Part shown: positions 1 to 6,397 of the stretch, one piece after another
How positions within the stretch are numbered: the first letter of the stretch is position 1
Layout of the letters: each line of letters starts with the position of its first letter
Translations under genes and position numbers: made by a program
DNA from: an uncultured Lachnospiraceae bacterium
GTDB taxonomy: Bacteria; Bacillota; Clostridia; Lachnospirales; Lachnospiraceae
Direction of reading: 5' to 3'
DNA: 6,454 nt
Assembly (NCBI GenBank): GCA_947174725.1
Contig: CAMWKA010000106.1
Coordinates: 1-6,454 of the forward strand
Notes under the pieces: model-generated
Told to the model about the DNA's origin: nothing
Seen by the model: the letters and a program-made list of their open reading frames with translations, nothing else
The model's database searches: none

Positions 1-23
1 GTAAGTAATCAGAGGAAAAAATA

Positions 24-362
24 ATGTCTGTTTCTGGCTTAAAAATGGAAATCGGAAAAAGAGTTCATGATTTTAGAACGGAACATCATTATACACAGGC
101 ACAATTTGCTGAAATGATGGATGTTTCCGTCAATTTTTTATCTGAAATCGAAAATGGAAAAAAAGGAATGTCACAAGAGACCATATGCAGATTGTGCAGT
201 TATTTCGACATTTCGGCAGATTATCTTTTATTTGGAACAACTTCTAAAAATGCATGCGCGCAGAATCTTGTAGAAATAGCTACTTCTTTGAATATTCAGG
301 ATTTGGAATTGGTGATAGATTATTTAACATCGTTGAAAAAAATAAAAGAATTGAACATTTGA
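24..362 (+). CDS. XRE/Cro-type helix-turn-helix transcriptional regulator
   Basis: A 112-residue protein with one helix-turn-helix domain of the XRE/Cro/C1 type at about residues 11-70. The recognition part reads YTQAQFAEMMDVSVNFLSEI followed by ENGKKGMS, the standard layout of this fold, and the domain ends in SADYLLFG, also typical. The last 40 residues form a probable dimerisation helix region (DLELVIDYLTSLKKIKE). It should bind DNA as a cytoplasmic repressor; target and signal cannot be read from the sequence. The start at 24 is preceded by AGAGG at 11-15 with 8 bases spacing; the next ATG, at 45, has no such site. Sampled lines are near 30-37% G+C, well below the roughly half G+C of the genes that follow, which hints at a different origin. 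Its promoter would lie outside the window. It may control the adjacent promoter at 445-475, but this is only a guess from position. Confidence 0.9.
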   Translation: MSVSGLKMEIGKRVHDFRTEHHYTQAQFAEMMDVSVNFLSEIENGKKGMSQETICRLCSYFDISADYLLFGTTSKNACAQNLVEIATSLNIQDLELVIDYLTSLKKIKELNI

Positions 363-394
363 TGGGTTATGCGGTTTCCGGCAGTGGGTCAAGG

Positions 395-423
395 TAGCCA
401 AAAGCGGTTGTTTGTGTTATACT
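395..423 (+). promoter_or_regulatory. Possible weaker sigma-A-type promoter upstream of the thiolase operon
   Basis: A TATACT hexamer at 418-423 (5 of 6 to the -10 consensus) has TAGCCA at 395-400 (4 of 6 to the -35) at 17 bases spacing. It would start transcription near 430 and give a leader of about 90 bases before the ATG at 520. It is weaker than the site at 445-475 and could be chance. Confidence 0.25.
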
Positions 424-444
424 GACGGAATGGGAAACATGATG

Positions 445-475
445 TAGACAAAGCCCACTGTTTATCTTGTATAAT
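445..475 (+). promoter_or_regulatory. Sigma-A-type promoter for the ttcA-like/cysE/NYN operon
   Basis: A perfect TATAAT lies at 470-475, with TAGACA (5 of 6 to TTGACA) at 445-450 and a spacer of 19 bases, slightly longer than the ideal 17. Transcription would start near 482. That leaves a leader of under 40 bases before the ATG at 520, enough for the ribosome binding site but too short for a T-box or riboswitch. It lies in the gap between the XRE gene and the three-gene run, where an operon promoter is expected. Confidence 0.55.
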
Positions 476-504
476 GAAATGGCATGGTTCCTGTAATGGA
501 ACAT

Positions 505-510
505 AAGGAG
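505..510 (+). promoter_or_regulatory. Ribosome binding site that fixes the start of the TtcA-like gene
   Basis: AAGGAG at 505-510 is 9 bases before the ATG at 520. The upstream in-frame ATG at 484 lies right after the -10 box at 470-475 and has no purine-rich site in front of it, so 520 is the better start. Confidence 0.75.
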
Positions 511-519
511 ATATCTGTA

Positions 520-1419
520 ATGGAAGACACAACAGTTGATATAGAGACGGCGCAAAGTGAATTGACCGGTAACGCCGCTGATCCTGCTGACTTCTGTGAA
601 CGTGTAGAAACAGAGCTTAGAAAGCGTTATCATAAAAAGCTGTTTTCGCCGTTTGCGAAGGCGATCAATACATACCAACTCCTGCAGGAGCATGATAAAG
701 TTGCGGTATGCATTTCCGGCGGTAAGGATTCCATGCTGATGGCGAAGTTATTTCAGGAGCTGCAGCGACATCGGAAGTTTCCATTTGAACTGGTGTTTTT
801 GGTCATGGATCCGGGGTATCGAGAAGAAAACCGCAGGATGATTGAGCATAATGCGAAGCTTCTTGGGATCCCGATCACAATATTTGAATCCGAGATCTTT
901 GATGCGGTATATGAGATTGAAAAGTCGCCATGTTATCTTTGTGCAAGAATGAGGCGGGGGCATCTGTATCATACGGCAAAGGAACTGGGATGTAATAAAA
1001 TAGCGCTGGGACATCATTATGACGATGTGATTGAGACGATCCTGATGGGAATGCTTTACGGCGGGCAGATCCAGAGCATGATGCCCAAGCTGCATAGTAC
1101 GAATTTTGAGGGAATGGAGCTGATCCGTCCCATGTATCTGATCCGGGAGGCGGATATCAAGCGATGGCGGGATGAGAACGGACTACAGTTTTTACAGTGT
1201 GCATGCCGGTTTACGGAACGCTGCGCAGCACGAGGTGCCGATGAGCCTATGGAATCCAAACGGCAGGAGGTAAAAGAGCTGATCGCCCGGATGAAAAAAG
1301 ACAACCCTTTTGTGGAATCCAATATCTTTAAAAGTGTGGAAAATGTATCGCTGGACACGGTGATTGCATATAAGAAAAAGGGAAAGAAGATATCGTTTCT
1401 GGATGAGTATGACAGTTGA
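520..1419 (+). CDS. ttcA: TtcA-like PP-loop ATPase, probable RNA thiolation enzyme
   Basis: A 299-residue cytoplasmic PP-loop (adenine nucleotide alpha-hydrolase-like) protein of the TtcA group. TtcA of enteric bacteria adenylates C32 of tRNA and inserts sulfur to give 2-thiocytidine, using an oxygen-sensitive iron-sulfur cluster and sulfur from a cysteine desulfurase. Seen here: the PP-loop SGGKDS at residues 66-71; the CYLC pair (C138, C141) followed by ARMRRG; the GHHYDD motif at 164-169; IRPMYLIRE near 202-210; and the third likely cluster ligand C227 in [10 protein letters not shown] (C227, C229, C235). These match the three-Cys pattern of E. coli TtcA (C122, C125, C222) in order and spacing. 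I chose the ATG at 520 from its AAGGAG; starting at 484 would add 12 residues. The next gene, a serine acetyltransferase, begins 16 bases after the stop. The 2-thiocytidine modification is best known in Proteobacteria, so the substrate of this clostridial homologue is uncertain; the fold and ATP chemistry are much surer. Confidence 0.85.
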   Translation: MEDTTVDIETAQSELTGNAADPADFCERVETELRKRYHKKLFSPFAKAINTYQLLQEHDKVAVCISGGKDSMLMAKLFQELQRHRKFPFELVFLVMDPGYREENRRMIEHNAKLLGIPITIFESEIFDAVYEIEKSPCYLCARMRRGHLYHTAKELGCNKIALGHHYDDVIETILMGMLYGGQIQSMMPKLHSTNFEGMELIRPMYLIREADIKRWRDENGLQFLQCACRFTERCAARGADEPMESKRQEVKELIARMKKDNPFVESNIFKSVENVSLDTVIAYKKKGKKISFLDEYDS

Positions 1420-1435
1420 TAAGGAAAGGGAAAAT

Positions 1436-2422
1436 ATGGAACAGGATATTAAACAGACGATTGCCGCTGCTGCTGCGAAGCTTAGCGGAAATTATCGGTC
1501 ACAGGAGATCTTTGAAGTCAGTATCGGGGTGAAGCTGCCGAAACGCTCGGAAATCATCGAAGTGGTTAATGAGGTCCGCAGACTGATGTTTCCCGGATAT
1601 TTCGGTGATGAGAATACGGCTTATGTTTCTATGGAGAGCTTTGCGGGCAATACGCTGGCAGGAGTTTATGAGAAACTGTTTAAGCAGATCAAGACGGCTC
1701 TTTTATATAAGATGGGCAGTAAGGAAGAACCGCAGGATATGCAGGAAGCGGAAAGTAGGAGAGAGGCGGACGCAGCAGACCGGAAAATTCATGAGACAGA
1801 GAAGCTGACGGAACAGCAGATCAGAAACCAGGCAGAAGATCTTACGTTGCAGTTTATTGGTCGTCTTCCGGAGATACAGACGCTTTTGTTCAAGGATGTG
1901 GAAGCGGAGCTGGCAGGGGATCCTGCAGCAAACAGTAAGGAGGAAATCATATTTTCCTATCCGGGTATCTTTGCAATCTTTGTTTATCGGATCGCGCATG
2001 AACTGTATCAGCTGAATGTTCCGTATATTCCCCGGATTATGACGGAATATGCTCATGGCAAGACGGGGATCGACATCAATCCAGGCGCTGAGATCGGAGA
2101 ATATTTTTTCGTTGATCATGGTACGGGCATTGTGATTGGTGAGACAACAAGGATCGGGGATCATGTGAAGATCTATCAGGGCGTGACGCTTGGCGCATTG
2201 TCCACACAGAAAGGGCAGGCGCTTTCCGGAGTGAAGCGTCATCCCACGATTGAGGATAATGTGGTCATCTATGCCAATACGACGGTCCTTGGCGGAGAGA
2301 CCGTTATCGGCAGAAATTCCGTAGTAGCGGGCAATTCCTTTGTAACGGAGTCGATCCCGCCTGACACGAAGGTATCGGCGTATCTGCCGGAACTACAGTA
2401 TAAAAGCAGAAAGAACGATTAA
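1436..2422 (+). CDS. cysE: Serine O-acetyltransferase, EpsC/CysE type
   Basis: A 328-residue left-handed beta-helix acetyltransferase that makes O-acetylserine from serine and acetyl-CoA, the first committed step of cysteine synthesis, in the cytoplasm. The C-terminal half carries the hexapeptide repeats. [12 protein letters not shown] (D213) is followed by [14 protein letters not shown] with the catalytic Asp-His pair D227/H228, then [10 protein letters not shown], then KRHPTI with the second conserved His H269. The alpha-helical N-terminal domain has the family signature [18 protein letters not shown] at about 174-191. The long N-terminal domain fits the EpsC branch rather than the 273-residue E. 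coli CysE. A charged stretch at about 93-126 may be an inserted linker. The usual DIHP reads DINP here. The protein ends in SRKND, without the terminal Ile that CysE proteins use to dock into cysteine synthase. I chose the ATG at 1436, behind AAGGAAAGGG at 1421-1430; in-frame ATGs at 1403 and 1409 overlap the previous gene and lack a good site. It lies second in a three-gene run. Confidence 0.9.
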   Translation: MEQDIKQTIAAAAAKLSGNYRSQEIFEVSIGVKLPKRSEIIEVVNEVRRLMFPGYFGDENTAYVSMESFAGNTLAGVYEKLFKQIKTALLYKMGSKEEPQDMQEAESRREADAADRKIHETEKLTEQQIRNQAEDLTLQFIGRLPEIQTLLFKDVEAELAGDPAANSKEEIIFSYPGIFAIFVYRIAHELYQLNVPYIPRIMTEYAHGKTGIDINPGAEIGEYFFVDHGTGIVIGETTRIGDHVKIYQGVTLGALSTQKGQALSGVKRHPTIEDNVVIYANTTVLGGETVIGRNSVVAGNSFVTESIPPDTKVSAYLPELQYKSRKND

Positions 2423-2447
2423 ATAGAAATGATGTGGAGGTTTTAAG

Positions 2448-3407
2448 ATGAGTTCTGAAAAAAAATACGCTGTTTTGATCGATGGTGACAATGTTGCCCC
2501 TAAATACCTGAAAGCGATTCTGGATGAGGTTTCGGATCATGGGGTAGCGACTTATAAGCGTATCTACAGCGATTGGACAGACCATCTTCGTTCCGGCTGG
2601 AAACAGCCGATTCTGGAACATTCCGTGCTGCCGGTGCAGCAGTATAGTTATACGACAGGGAAGAACGCCACCGATTCCGCAATGATCATAGATGCGATGG
2701 ATATTTTGTATACAGGAGATGTTGACGGTTTTTATCTGGTGACGAGCGATAGTGATTTTACGAGGCTGGCTGCAAGACTGCGTGAAGCGGGCAAGGAGGT
2801 CGTGGGCATCGGAGAGGCCAAAACGCCGAAGGCGTTCCGCAGTGCTTGTAATAGTTTTAAGCTGCTAGAAGTAATCTATAACGATGAGGAAGAGATTACG
2901 ACGAAAAAAACCAGTACACGGAAAACCAGTAAAAAGGAAAATAAACTGGAAGTGACCGATCTTTCAGAAATCGAAAACGCTATCTGCAAGATCATTGATG
3001 AAAATTCCAATAAAGGCAAAGATACCTATATCGGCGAAGTCGGAAGTAAGCTGACCAATAAATATCCGGATTTTGACGTACGTAACTATGGTTGTACAAA
3101 ATTGAGTACGCTTCTGGAAGATAAGATGAGCAATTTCATGCTGCAGAAGAAGAACAGCAGCACTGTGATCATGTTTAAAAGTACGGATATTGAGAAGGAA
3201 GATGTGGAGCAGGAGATCATCCGTATTCTCAATAAGCATGGCGGCGAATGTAACAACATGGCGATCATCAATGAGGGCCTGAAGGCATGGGATTCCAACT
3301 TTTCCGCTAAAAAGCTGGGATATAGTAAGTTTTCGGATTATCTGCAGTCCTTTACGGAGATTCTGGAAGTAAAGAATAATGAAGTAAGATTACTAAAAAA
3401 AGATTAA
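2448..3407 (+). CDS. NYN-domain putative RNase with two OST-HTH/LOTUS-like domains
   Basis: A 319-residue cytoplasmic protein. Residues 5-143 form a NYN domain (PIN-like nuclease fold, LabA/DUF88 group). The acidic residues expected to bind metal are D12 and D14 in IDGDN, D76 in NATDSAMIIDAMD, and D101 and D103 in TSDSDF, so the active site looks intact. A Lys/Thr/Ser-rich linker at about 150-166 leads to two winged-helix-like segments, 171-245 and 250-319. Their shared layout (helix, GxxY/xxM, then a YGxxKLSxLL or LGYSKFSDYL turn, then beta strands) matches OST-HTH/LOTUS RNA-binding domains. The order nuclease then LOTUS repeats resembles proteins such as MARF1 in animals. Probable role: cutting or binding structured or modified RNA; the target is unknown. 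GGAGG at 2436-2440 lies 7 bases before the ATG. The gene begins 25 bases after the acetyltransferase stop and closes the run. No clear terminator follows it in the 51 bases before the convergent gene. Confidence 0.85.
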   Translation: MSSEKKYAVLIDGDNVAPKYLKAILDEVSDHGVATYKRIYSDWTDHLRSGWKQPILEHSVLPVQQYSYTTGKNATDSAMIIDAMDILYTGDVDGFYLVTSDSDFTRLAARLREAGKEVVGIGEAKTPKAFRSACNSFKLLEVIYNDEEEITTKKTSTRKTSKKENKLEVTDLSEIENAICKIIDENSNKGKDTYIGEVGSKLTNKYPDFDVRNYGCTKLSTLLEDKMSNFMLQKKNSSTVIMFKSTDIEKEDVEQEIIRILNKHGGECNNMAIINEGLKAWDSNFSAKKLGYSKFSDYLQSFTEILEVKNNEVRLLKKD

Positions 3408-3458
3408 TAAGAGTCGACTTCACGTTTTGTTGCTTAAAGGGCGGATTCCGATTAATGG

Positions 3459-3989
3459 TTATGACACAAGTTTTCCCAAATCATATAATTCATCAGGACA
3501 TATATCCTGACCATCAGGCCATACAACCGTATATCCGTCCGTAGCAACACATTTGAAATATTCAAAGGATCGCAGTTTACCATACCAATCACCCTTTATA
3601 TAAGGTTCAACGTCAAAGCACTTTTTTTCCCCATTATCAAATGTTACCAGTATCTGATATGCACATGTTGCTTCTACTTGAATTGCAGTTGGTCGTAACA
3701 TAATTAAACCCTCCAAATTATTTAACCGCAACGGTTCTATCTTAAAATAACCGTCTCCATTACTTAATAATTTCCAATTTGCCAGTAATTCTTCTTCATG
3801 AATTGCCATCCATGCTAACAGTAGTTTCATTTGTTTCTTTGGAAAACTACCTTCTAAAACATCCCCATCTATTCCGACTATAATTTCATTATCTCCATAA
3901 AGGGCATGAACATGCGGTTTATTGTGTCTTCCACCCTTTTCGCTTTGCATTCGTACAATAATTCCATAAAACATAGATAATGCAGGCAT
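3459..3989 (-). CDS. DUF4160-DUF2442 fusion protein
   Basis: A 176-residue protein of unknown function that joins two small domains. Residues 1 to about 87 look like DUF4160: the opening MPALSMFYGIIVRM, then HNKPHVHALYGD with the HVH motif, and the PKKQMKLLLAWMAIHEEEL helix with NWKLLSNGDGYFKIEPL. Residues 97-172 look like DUF2442: LRPTAIQVEATCAYQILVTF, FDVEPYIKGDWYGKLRSFEY and WPDGQDICPDELYDLG. In many bacteria these domains are separate neighbouring genes and have been listed among toxin-antitoxin-like pairs; no biochemical role is firmly known to me. The ATG at 3989 has GGAGG (3998-4002, reverse strand) 8 bases in front; the GTG at 3998 overlaps that site and is unlikely. The gene is A+T-rich (about 35% G+C in a sampled line), unlike the operon it converges with, so it may have been acquired. 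Confidence 0.8.
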   Translation of the reverse strand: MPALSMFYGIIVRMQSEKGGRHNKPHVHALYGDNEIIVGIDGDVLEGSFPKKQMKLLLAWMAIHEEELLANWKLLSNGDGYFKIEPLRLNNLEGLIMLRPTAIQVEATCAYQILVTFDNGEKKCFDVEPYIKGDWYGKLRSFEYFKCVATDGYTVVWPDGQDICPDELYDLGKLVS

Positions 3990-3997
3990 TTTAAACA

Positions 3998-4002
3998 CCT
4001 CC
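3998..4002 (-). promoter_or_regulatory. Ribosome binding site of the DUF4160-DUF2442 gene
   Basis: On the reverse strand AAAAAAGGAGGTG is followed by TTTAAA and ATG. The GGAGG core is 8 bases from the ATG at 3989, ideal spacing. The longer reading frame would start at a GTG whose first base is the last G of this core, so the site supports the ATG. Confidence 0.75.
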
Positions 4003-4053
4003 TTTTTTAATATCTTCCTTTAAATATATTTGCAATCATAAAAATGCTTACTC

Positions 4054-4059
4054 ATTATA
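4054..4059 (-). promoter_or_regulatory. Possible -10 box for the DUF4160-DUF2442 gene
   Basis: On the reverse strand this is a perfect TATAAT inside TATAGTATAATGAG, about 65 bases upstream of the ATG at 3989. No good -35 is found at 16-18 bases, where the sequence is A+T-rich (AAAATT at 17). Transcription would start near 4047. The 3999-4122 gap holds this, the ribosome binding site and otherwise only A+T-rich sequence with no clear hairpin. Confidence 0.35.
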
Positions 4060-4122
4060 CTATACAGAATAACATGAATTTTTTAATTAATAAAGAGAAG
4101 GTATCTGTTGATAATTTATTTT

Positions 4123-5442
4123 TCAGTATCCCACACAGATTCCGCAGATGGCAAAAAAGTCTCCGGTGCTGTCCCCGGAAGGTTTTAATTCAATCAGATG
4201 CGTTTCGGAGATATCATTTTTATAACATTCCACGTAGTCGCAGCAATTTCCCCAGCCGCCGCTGTAATCTGCGTCAATCGTTGTGACGCATACTCCGTCA
4301 ACATAGACATCATATTGTCCGCTCATTCCGTCGGTCGTCTGGTAAAAGACGATGCCTGCTTCCCGGCTTGTGAGCTCAAAGGAGATCGTTCCGCCGATTG
4401 TAGTTACCCATCCATCTGTGTGAGACAATGCCGAGGGAATATTGGTAAGCGCAAAATCGTACGTAGCGGCAGGCGAAATATCCGAGGCATAAAGCAGATC
4501 GGCGTTTTCATATCTTGACTTGGTCAGAGTATCTTCTGTTACCACATATTCCGGGTAAGCAGTCGTATTGATTTCAGATAATACATTACAATAAAACTGG
4601 GTTAAAAGATGAGCAATTAAAGCATGCCCGCCATTTGCCGGATGAACGCCGTCCGGATTACCGACGTCTTCCCAGGAAAGAGTTCCGTTTTTCCTGCCTT
4701 CAGAAAGGACGGAAGCATAATTGATCGTGCTGACACTTAGTTTAAATGCCACCTGCGCATGTTCAGCAGCATAATTATAATCCTGTTCAGTGCCTAATAG
4801 TAAGGCAATCACGGCAGGCTCGCTATCAGATAAGAGGATTGCGCGCAAAAGACTTTCGTATGTTTCTTTGTTCCATGAACGGTAATCATTGACTGAAAAT
4901 TCCGTAATGACTAAGTCAGGTTCATAGATAAGGACATCATCCTGCAATCTATGTACGCCAAGATAGGAGTCCGTTGCACCAATCCCTGCATTAATATAGT
5001 TAATCGTAGCGTCAGGAAAGGTATCTTCCCACCATTTAGTGGAAAGATAAGCATAGCAGGAAGTATCTTTGGGAGATGCGCTGGAGCCGTCGGTGATCGA
5101 GCCACCAATATAGGCGATCGTGATCTCTTCTCCATGGGCGGCGCGTTCCATAACGTTCATAAGGCGGTACAGGTTGCCGGGATTCTGGATGCCTGTATTG
5201 ATCATTTCTTCAGTTACGGTCAGACTGCCGGTATCTGTGGGAGCAGCCATGGTGGTGATCAGATCAGGTGATACCCTGTTATCTGCGGAGGTTTCCGTCA
5301 TATTAGCGGAGAGAGTGTCTGCATCGGCACTGTCATTTTGCCCGACATGACATCCTGAAAGGGTGGATATCAGGAAGATACTAAGGACGACAGACACGCT
5401 GATATATCTGACTATATTTTTTATCAGAGGAATACATTTCAT
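4123..5442 (-). CDS. SGNH/GDSL hydrolase lipoprotein with C-terminal beta-rich domain
   Basis: A 439-residue exported lipoprotein. Residues 1-30 are a lipoprotein signal peptide (basic start, hydrophobic VSVVLSIFLIST, lipobox LSGC with C31 as the lipidated residue), followed by a flexible Ser/Thr/Asp-rich linker to about residue 75. The SGNH hydrolase domain covers about 85-290: block I IGGSITDGSS with nucleophile S115, block II NAGIGATDS (G153), block III EFSVNDY (N185), and block V DGVHP with D264 and H267. All four catalytic positions are present. Residues about 300-439 form a beta-rich, Cys-containing domain (QYDVYVDGVCVTTID, HLIELKPSG) that may bind carbohydrate. Likely role: an esterase that removes acyl groups, often acetyl, from cell-surface or dietary glycans outside the membrane; the substrate is unknown. 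AAGGAG (5450-5455, reverse strand) is 7 bases before the ATG. The OB-like lipoprotein gene lies upstream, but a terminator stands between them. Confidence 0.88.
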   Translation of the reverse strand: MKCIPLIKNIVRYISVSVVLSIFLISTLSGCHVGQNDSADADTLSANMTETSADNRVSPDLITTMAAPTDTGSLTVTEEMINTGIQNPGNLYRLMNVMERAAHGEEITIAYIGGSITDGSSASPKDTSCYAYLSTKWWEDTFPDATINYINAGIGATDSYLGVHRLQDDVLIYEPDLVITEFSVNDYRSWNKETYESLLRAILLSDSEPAVIALLLGTEQDYNYAAEHAQVAFKLSVSTINYASVLSEGRKNGTLSWEDVGNPDGVHPANGGHALIAHLLTQFYCNVLSEINTTAYPEYVVTEDTLTKSRYENADLLYASDISPAATYDFALTNIPSALSHTDGWVTTIGGTISFELTSREAGIVFYQTTDGMSGQYDVYVDGVCVTTIDADYSGGWGNCCDYVECYKNDISETHLIELKPSGDSTGDFFAICGICVGY

Positions 5443-5500
5443 AGGGAAACTCCTTTTCTACCGGCGTTTATTAAGTTCGTTCCGGTTGGTTGACGGGTTT

Positions 5501-5530
5501 AAAAAATGGCGGACAAACCTGCCCGCCATT
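5501..5530 (-). terminator. Intrinsic terminator after the OB-like lipoprotein gene
   Basis: On the reverse strand a stem AATGGCGGGC pairs with GTCCGCCATT around the loop AGGTTT (10 pairs, one of them G-U), followed directly by TTTT and AAA. It begins 21 bases after the stop codon at 5552. The wobble pair becomes an A-C mismatch if read on the + strand, and there is no T-run there, so it serves the - strand. It should isolate the hydrolase gene at least partly. Confidence 0.88.
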
Positions 5531-5551
5531 CATGGATTCCTGTTTGGCTGA

Positions 5552-6397
5552 TTATCTTACAGTAATGGAAGTAATATGGGGATTGGCGCCATTATACCAG
5601 TAAAGGAAACCTTCCATGCTGACAACATCGCCGATTTGAAGATTCTTAACAGCGGCATATACGTCCGTTGTATTGTCACATAAATCAGATTCCACTACAA
5701 AGGAATAGGTCTCTCCATTGGCGGAAACATTAAAATAAAGATCATCGCCATCGGTTCCAGAATTGTCCCAGTTATACATAAATGCTTCTCCATTGCCGGC
5801 ATCTTCTACGGTCATATCTGTGAAGGATACCAGTTCATTCTGATGAACAATCAGTTCATCTTCTACGCTAAGGAAATCAGTTACATCCAAAGGCTCAGCG
5901 ACGAAGTTACCGTCAATGATCTCAAAGGTGGCATCCATGATCTCAATCTCGCCAGACCACTCGCCCTTAAAACCGGTTACGCGGATTTTTGTGCCGACGG
6001 TCAGTTTCTCATAGTCTTCCTCGGAACATGCCATTCCATAGATAAAGTAAGCGCCATCCTCATCCTGTGTATAGATGGTTGCCGTATCCTCCCACCAAGC
6101 CTGCTTTGCCTGTACATAGGTCTCTACAACGACCTGTGTATCCAGATCAGCAGCGATGTATTCCGCATACGTCATAACGCCCTCGGCGTTATTAACGTCA
6201 TCTGTAGATTCTTCTTCAGGGGTTGTTTCCGTATTTCCCGAAGCGTCGTCGACATCATTGCGATCTGTTTCCGTTTCAGTTGTTGCATCCGTTCCATTTC
6301 CGTCAGATGTGGGATTCTCTGTTTTGCCACATCCGCTTAACGCAACCGCAAGTGAAAGAACGGCTGCCGTCATCAGTGCTAAATAATGTTTTTTCAT
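5552..6397 (-). CDS. Exported lipoprotein with two OB-fold-like domains
   Basis: A 281-residue lipoprotein of no named family that I recognise. Residues 1-22 are a signal peptide (MKKHYLALMTAAV, then a hydrophobic core) with lipobox LSGC and lipidated C23. Residues about 26-72 are a highly acidic Thr/Asp/Glu-rich linker. Two beta-rich segments follow, 75-160 and 183-281. Each has a strand pattern ending in a VGTKIRVTGFKG-like or IGDVVSMEGFLYW-like turn, as in OB-fold domains found in secreted nucleases and hypothetical clostridial lipoproteins. No catalytic motif is visible, so a binding or scaffolding role at the membrane surface is more likely than an enzyme. The start is not firm: ATG at 6397 gives the most typical signal peptide, while ATG at 6409 (four residues longer) and 6439 are also in frame. 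The nearest purine stretch, GGAAAGG, sits just before 6409. The promoter would lie near or past the window edge. Confidence 0.75.
   Translation of the reverse strand: MKKHYLALMTAAVLSLAVALSGCGKTENPTSDGNGTDATTETETDRNDVDDASGNTETTPEEESTDDVNNAEGVMTYAEYIAADLDTQVVVETYVQAKQAWWEDTATIYTQDEDGAYFIYGMACSEEDYEKLTVGTKIRVTGFKGEWSGEIEIMDATFEIIDGNFVAEPLDVTDFLSVEDELIVHQNELVSFTDMTVEDAGNGEAFMYNWDNSGTDGDDLYFNVSANGETYSFVVESDLCDNTTDVYAAVKNLQIGDVVSMEGFLYWYNGANPHITSITVR

Noticed and set aside
426..506. Short + strand frame encoding a HCLSC...HGSC pattern resembling a zinc-binding peptide
   Set aside because: It has no start codon before the Cys pair, covers the promoter and is very short; chance is more likely.
484..519. 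Longer start of the TtcA-like gene at ATG 484
   Set aside because: It lies directly behind the TATAAT box, where transcription would only just begin, and lacks a ribosome binding site; AAGGAG at 505-510 supports 520.
363..519. Cysteine T-box or SAM riboswitch before the operon
   Set aside because: No T-box core motif or extended paired leader is seen, and the likely start near 482 leaves under 40 bases of leader.
3412..3419. Palindrome AGTCGACT between the two convergent genes
   Set aside because: It has no loop and no T-run, so it is not a terminator; an 8-base palindrome alone is weak evidence for a binding site.
4951..5271. + strand open frame within the hydrolase gene
   Set aside because: It is the antisense of a gene with clear SGNH motifs and shows no family features of its own.
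5000..6100. Shared WWEDT motif in both lipoproteins (near 5020-5035 and 6085-6100)
   Set aside because: The surrounding residues and folds differ, so five identical residues are probably coincidence rather than a duplicated domain.
5843..6340. 165-residue + strand open frame within the OB-like lipoprotein gene
   Set aside because: It is antisense to a gene with a signal peptide, lipobox and terminator; its composition looks like a shadow frame.
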